From NCBI RefSeq assembly GCF_001281485.1, contig NZ_CP012669.1, forward strand, positions 1,054,001 to 1,118,000: DNA of 64,000 bases, in the 5' to 3' direction. A model generated the notes under the pieces. That model ran no database searches. It saw only the letters and a list, made by a program, of their open reading frames with translations, and was not told the DNA's origin. Shown piece after piece: positions 62,167 through 64,000 of this stretch. A program made the translations under genes and the position numbers. How positions within the stretch are numbered: position 1 is the stretch's first letter; each line of letters starts with the position of its first letter. This DNA comes from Altererythrobacter epoxidivorans (GTDB taxonomy: Bacteria; Pseudomonadota; Alphaproteobacteria; Sphingomonadales; Sphingomonadaceae).

Positions 62167-64000
62167 ATGAATAAAAATAAGAAACAGCCTCGGCGGCCTG
62201 AGGGCATGCCGAGCAAGGAACAAATCCTCGAATTCATCCAGACCTCCAACACCCCTGCCGGCAAGCGAGAAATCGCCAAGGCCTTTGGGTTGAAGGGGCA
62301 GGAAAAGATCACCCTCAAGCGCGTGCTGAAGGACATGGCCGAAGAAGGCCTGATCGACGGCAAGAAGACCGCCTATCATCGCATGGGCGGGGTACCCAAG
62401 GTCACCGTGCTCCGCATTGTCGAGATCGACGATGGCGACGTTATCGCCATTCCGGACAATTGGTCGGACGATGCGCCGGACAAGCCGCCGCGTCTCGTGA
62501 TGAAGGAAATGAAGGGCAAGGGCGGCAAGTCCGGGCCAGCGCTGAAACGCGGGGACCGCGTCCTTTCCCGCACCGAAGAAACCGAACGCGGATGGATCGC
62601 CCATCCGATGAAGAAGCTCCCCGCCCGCACAGAAGGGCTGATGGGGGTCGTCGAACTGGATGGCAGTGGCAAGGCCTGGCTTGCGCCGGTCGACAAGCGC
62701 ATCCGCAATTCTTCGCCCGTGTCCGATCTCGGCGGGGCAGAGGCCGGCCAGCTCGTCATCGCAGAGCGCACCGGTAAGTCGGAACGCAGCGGCGTGCGGG
62801 TGACGGAAGTCGTCGGTGATCCGCTCGCTCCGCGCAGTTTCAGCCTGATCGCCATTGCCAAGCACGGCATTCCGCACATCTTCCCCGACGAAACGCTGGC
62901 AGAGGCAAAGCGTGCAGCGAACCTTCCTCTCAGCGAGAAACACCGCGAGGACCTTCGCGATGTGCCGATCGTTGCGATCGATCCGGCCGATGCCCGCGAT
63001 CATGACGATGCCATCTGGGCCTCACCCGCCGATGACGGCGGTTACGAGGCGATCATCGCCATTGCCGATGTCAGCTATTACGTCCGTCCCGGCGGGGCAC
63101 TCGACCGCGAGGCCCGCAAGCGCGGCAATTCGGTCTATTTCCCGGACCGCGTCGTTCCGATGCTGCCGGAGGTCCTGTCTGCCGACGTCTGCTCGCTCAA
63201 ACAGGGCGAGGATCGCGCCGCGATGGCATGCCACATCAGGATCTCGCCGGAAGGGAAGGTAACCTCCTGGCGCTTCACCCGCGCCATCGTCCGCATTGCC
63301 CACAACATCGCGTACGAGGATGCGCAGGCCCAGATCGATGACGGTTCGGCGCCAGAATATCTCGTGAACCTCTGGGGTGCATGGAAGCTGCTGTCGGCAG
63401 CGCGTGAGGCGCGAGACCCGCTCGAGCTCGAATTGCCCGAACGCCGCGTCATCCTCGACGAGAAGGGACAGATTGCCGAAATCGCCGTGCGCGAACGGCT
63501 CGATGCCCACCGCGTAGTCGAGGATTTCATGATTGCGGCCAATGTCGCTGCGGCGAAGGCCTTGGAGGCCAAAACGGCGCCGGTCGTCTATCGCGTGCAC
63601 GAACCGCCAAGCCGCGAGAAGCTGATCGCGCTTCGCGAATATCTCGGCACGCTCGGCCGCAAGCTGGCGCTGGGCCAGGTCGTTACGCCAAGCCTGTTCA
63701 ACCGCATGCTGAAGGACGTGACCGACGAAGCCGAGAAGGCGCAGGTGATGGAGGCCGTTCTCCGCACCCAGATGCAGGCTTATTACGGGCCCACGAACGC
63801 AGGCCACTTCGGCCTCGCACTCGGGAGCTATGCGCACTTCACCTCGCCGATCCGCCGCTATTCCGACCTTCTGGTGCACCGCGCGCTGGTCGACGCCTAC
63901 AAGCTGGAACAACCCAAGGCGCCATCTGGCATCCCCGAAACGACCGGGCTTTCGGACCGCGACAGGCAGTCACTGCAGCAGGTAGCCGATGCGATCAGCC
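62167..64000 (+). CDS. rnr: ribonuclease R, C-terminus beyond the window
   Basis: From ATG 62167, open to base 64000 (611 residues seen). N-terminal winged-helix (SKEQILEFIQTSNTPAGKREIAKAFGLKGQEKITLKR), cold-shock domains, then the RNB catalytic domain with the Asp cluster IDPADARDHDDAIW. The S1 and C-terminal basic tail lie beyond the edge. A 3'-5' hydrolytic exonuclease that degrades structured RNA. The start has GAGGGG just upstream. Clearly RNase R/RNase II family; the N-terminal HTH favours R. Confidence 0.93.
   Translation, partial: MNKNKKQPRRPEGMPSKEQILEFIQTSNTPAGKREIAKAFGLKGQEKITLKRVLKDMAEEGLIDGKKTAYHRMGGVPKVTVLRIVEIDDGDVIAIPDNWSDDAPDKPPRLVMKEMKGKGGKSGPALKRGDRVLSRTEETERGWIAHPMKKLPARTEGLMGVVELDGSGKAWLAPVDKRIRNSSPVSDLGGAEAGQLVIAERTGKSERSGVRVTEVVGDPLAPRSFSLIAIAKHGIPHIFPDETLAEAKRAANLPLSEKHREDLRDVPIVAIDPADARDHDDAIWASPADDGGYEAIIAIADVSYYVRPGGALDREARKRGNSVYFPDRVVPMLPEVLSADVCSLKQGEDRAAMACHIRISPEGKVTSWRFTRAIVRIAHNIAYEDAQAQIDDGSAPEYLVNLWGAWKLLSAAREARDPLELELPERRVILDEKGQIAEIAVRERLDAHRVVEDFMIAANVAAAKALEAKTAPVVYRVHEPPSREKLIALREYLGTLGRKLALGQVVTPSLFNRMLKDVTDEAEKAQVMEAVLRTQMQAYYGPTNAGHFGLALGSYAHFTSPIRRYSDLLVHRALVDAYKLEQPKAPSGIPETTGLSDRDRQSLQQVADAIS

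Overview
The window looks like chromosomal DNA of a Sphingomonadales alphaproteobacterium, most probably Erythrobacteraceae (Erythrobacter/Qipengyuania/Altererythrobacter group). The evidence is high GC with strong third-position GC bias, alphaproteobacterial neighbourhoods (hemW / rdgB-rph / hrcA-grpE / dnaKJ; glyQS-ppdK; an LpoA-like lipoprotein next to rsmI-yraN-gshB), an alphaproteobacterial-type sigma-32 promoter in front of dnaK, and sphingomonad-style genes (vgr-related protein, DOMON + DUF1343 pair, soluble MCPs, PhaR). The genus is an inference. No IS element, prophage, CRISPR array, tRNA or rRNA gene was seen. The region is gene-dense and mostly housekeeping, with a few accessory pockets.

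Layout. 1-1850 (minus): a TraB/GumN-family protein cut by the window edge, then a compact cassette of a small XRE regulator, a 4-TM membrane protein and two single-TM microproteins (34 and 47 aa) behind a promoter covered by four TGAC...GTC dyads. 1926-7752 (plus): glyQ, glyS, ppdK. 7759-9368: methyltransferase and comF, divergent. 9371-9600: a 349-base gap with a run of hairpins, a candidate ncRNA. 9718-12444 (plus): hisI, a MerR regulator and an acyl-CoA dehydrogenase. 12499-16442 (minus): dienelactone hydrolase, PAP2-like protein, cysK, MFS exporter. 16514-18201 (minus): PilZ protein and tyrS. 18280-21258 (plus): DOMON protein, NamZ-like DUF1343 protein, M24 peptidase.

21255-28046: a minus-strand DUF2314/DUF2185 protein, CoxE-type VWA protein and MoxR ATPase. 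The VWA and MoxR genes are separated by three plus-strand soluble chemoreceptor genes, two of which share an unrecognised C-terminal domain. 28159-29367: alpha/beta hydrolase-OsmC fusion. 29455-32863: the most unusual locus. A Phd/YefM-like antitoxin domain is fused to two PAS domains, followed by TadE-like and TadG-like genes. A perfect FNR/FixK-type box (TTGAT-N4-ATCAA) lies in front of the fusion gene and another in front of tadE.

32883-43082: parE and the LpoA-like lipoprotein (minus), rsmI-yraN-gshB-dedA (plus), xerC-hemW (minus), a CAP protein (plus), rdgB-rph (minus). 43165-50942: hrcA-grpE (plus), a minus block with an indoleamine-2,3-dioxygenase-like enzyme and a PCu(A)C-vgr-GNAT operon, then dnaK-dnaJ (plus). 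50947-54703 (minus): Sel1-repeat protein and patatin-like phospholipase. 54776-64000 (plus): radA, cvpA, an IscU-like protein, an MHS transporter with a periplasmic insertion, alr, phaR, proS (archaeal/eukaryotic type) and rnr, which runs off the right edge.

How the genes fit together: translation (GlyRS, TyrRS, ProRS, RsmI), proteostasis (HrcA, GrpE, DnaK, DnaJ) and DNA maintenance (ParE, XerC, RadA, RdgB) form the backbone. Wall metabolism is represented by NamZ, Alr and the LpoA-like protein. Signalling modules (XRE cassette, MCPs, PilZ, Phd-PAS) are the accessory part. All functional calls come from reading motifs and family resemblance; no database search was run.
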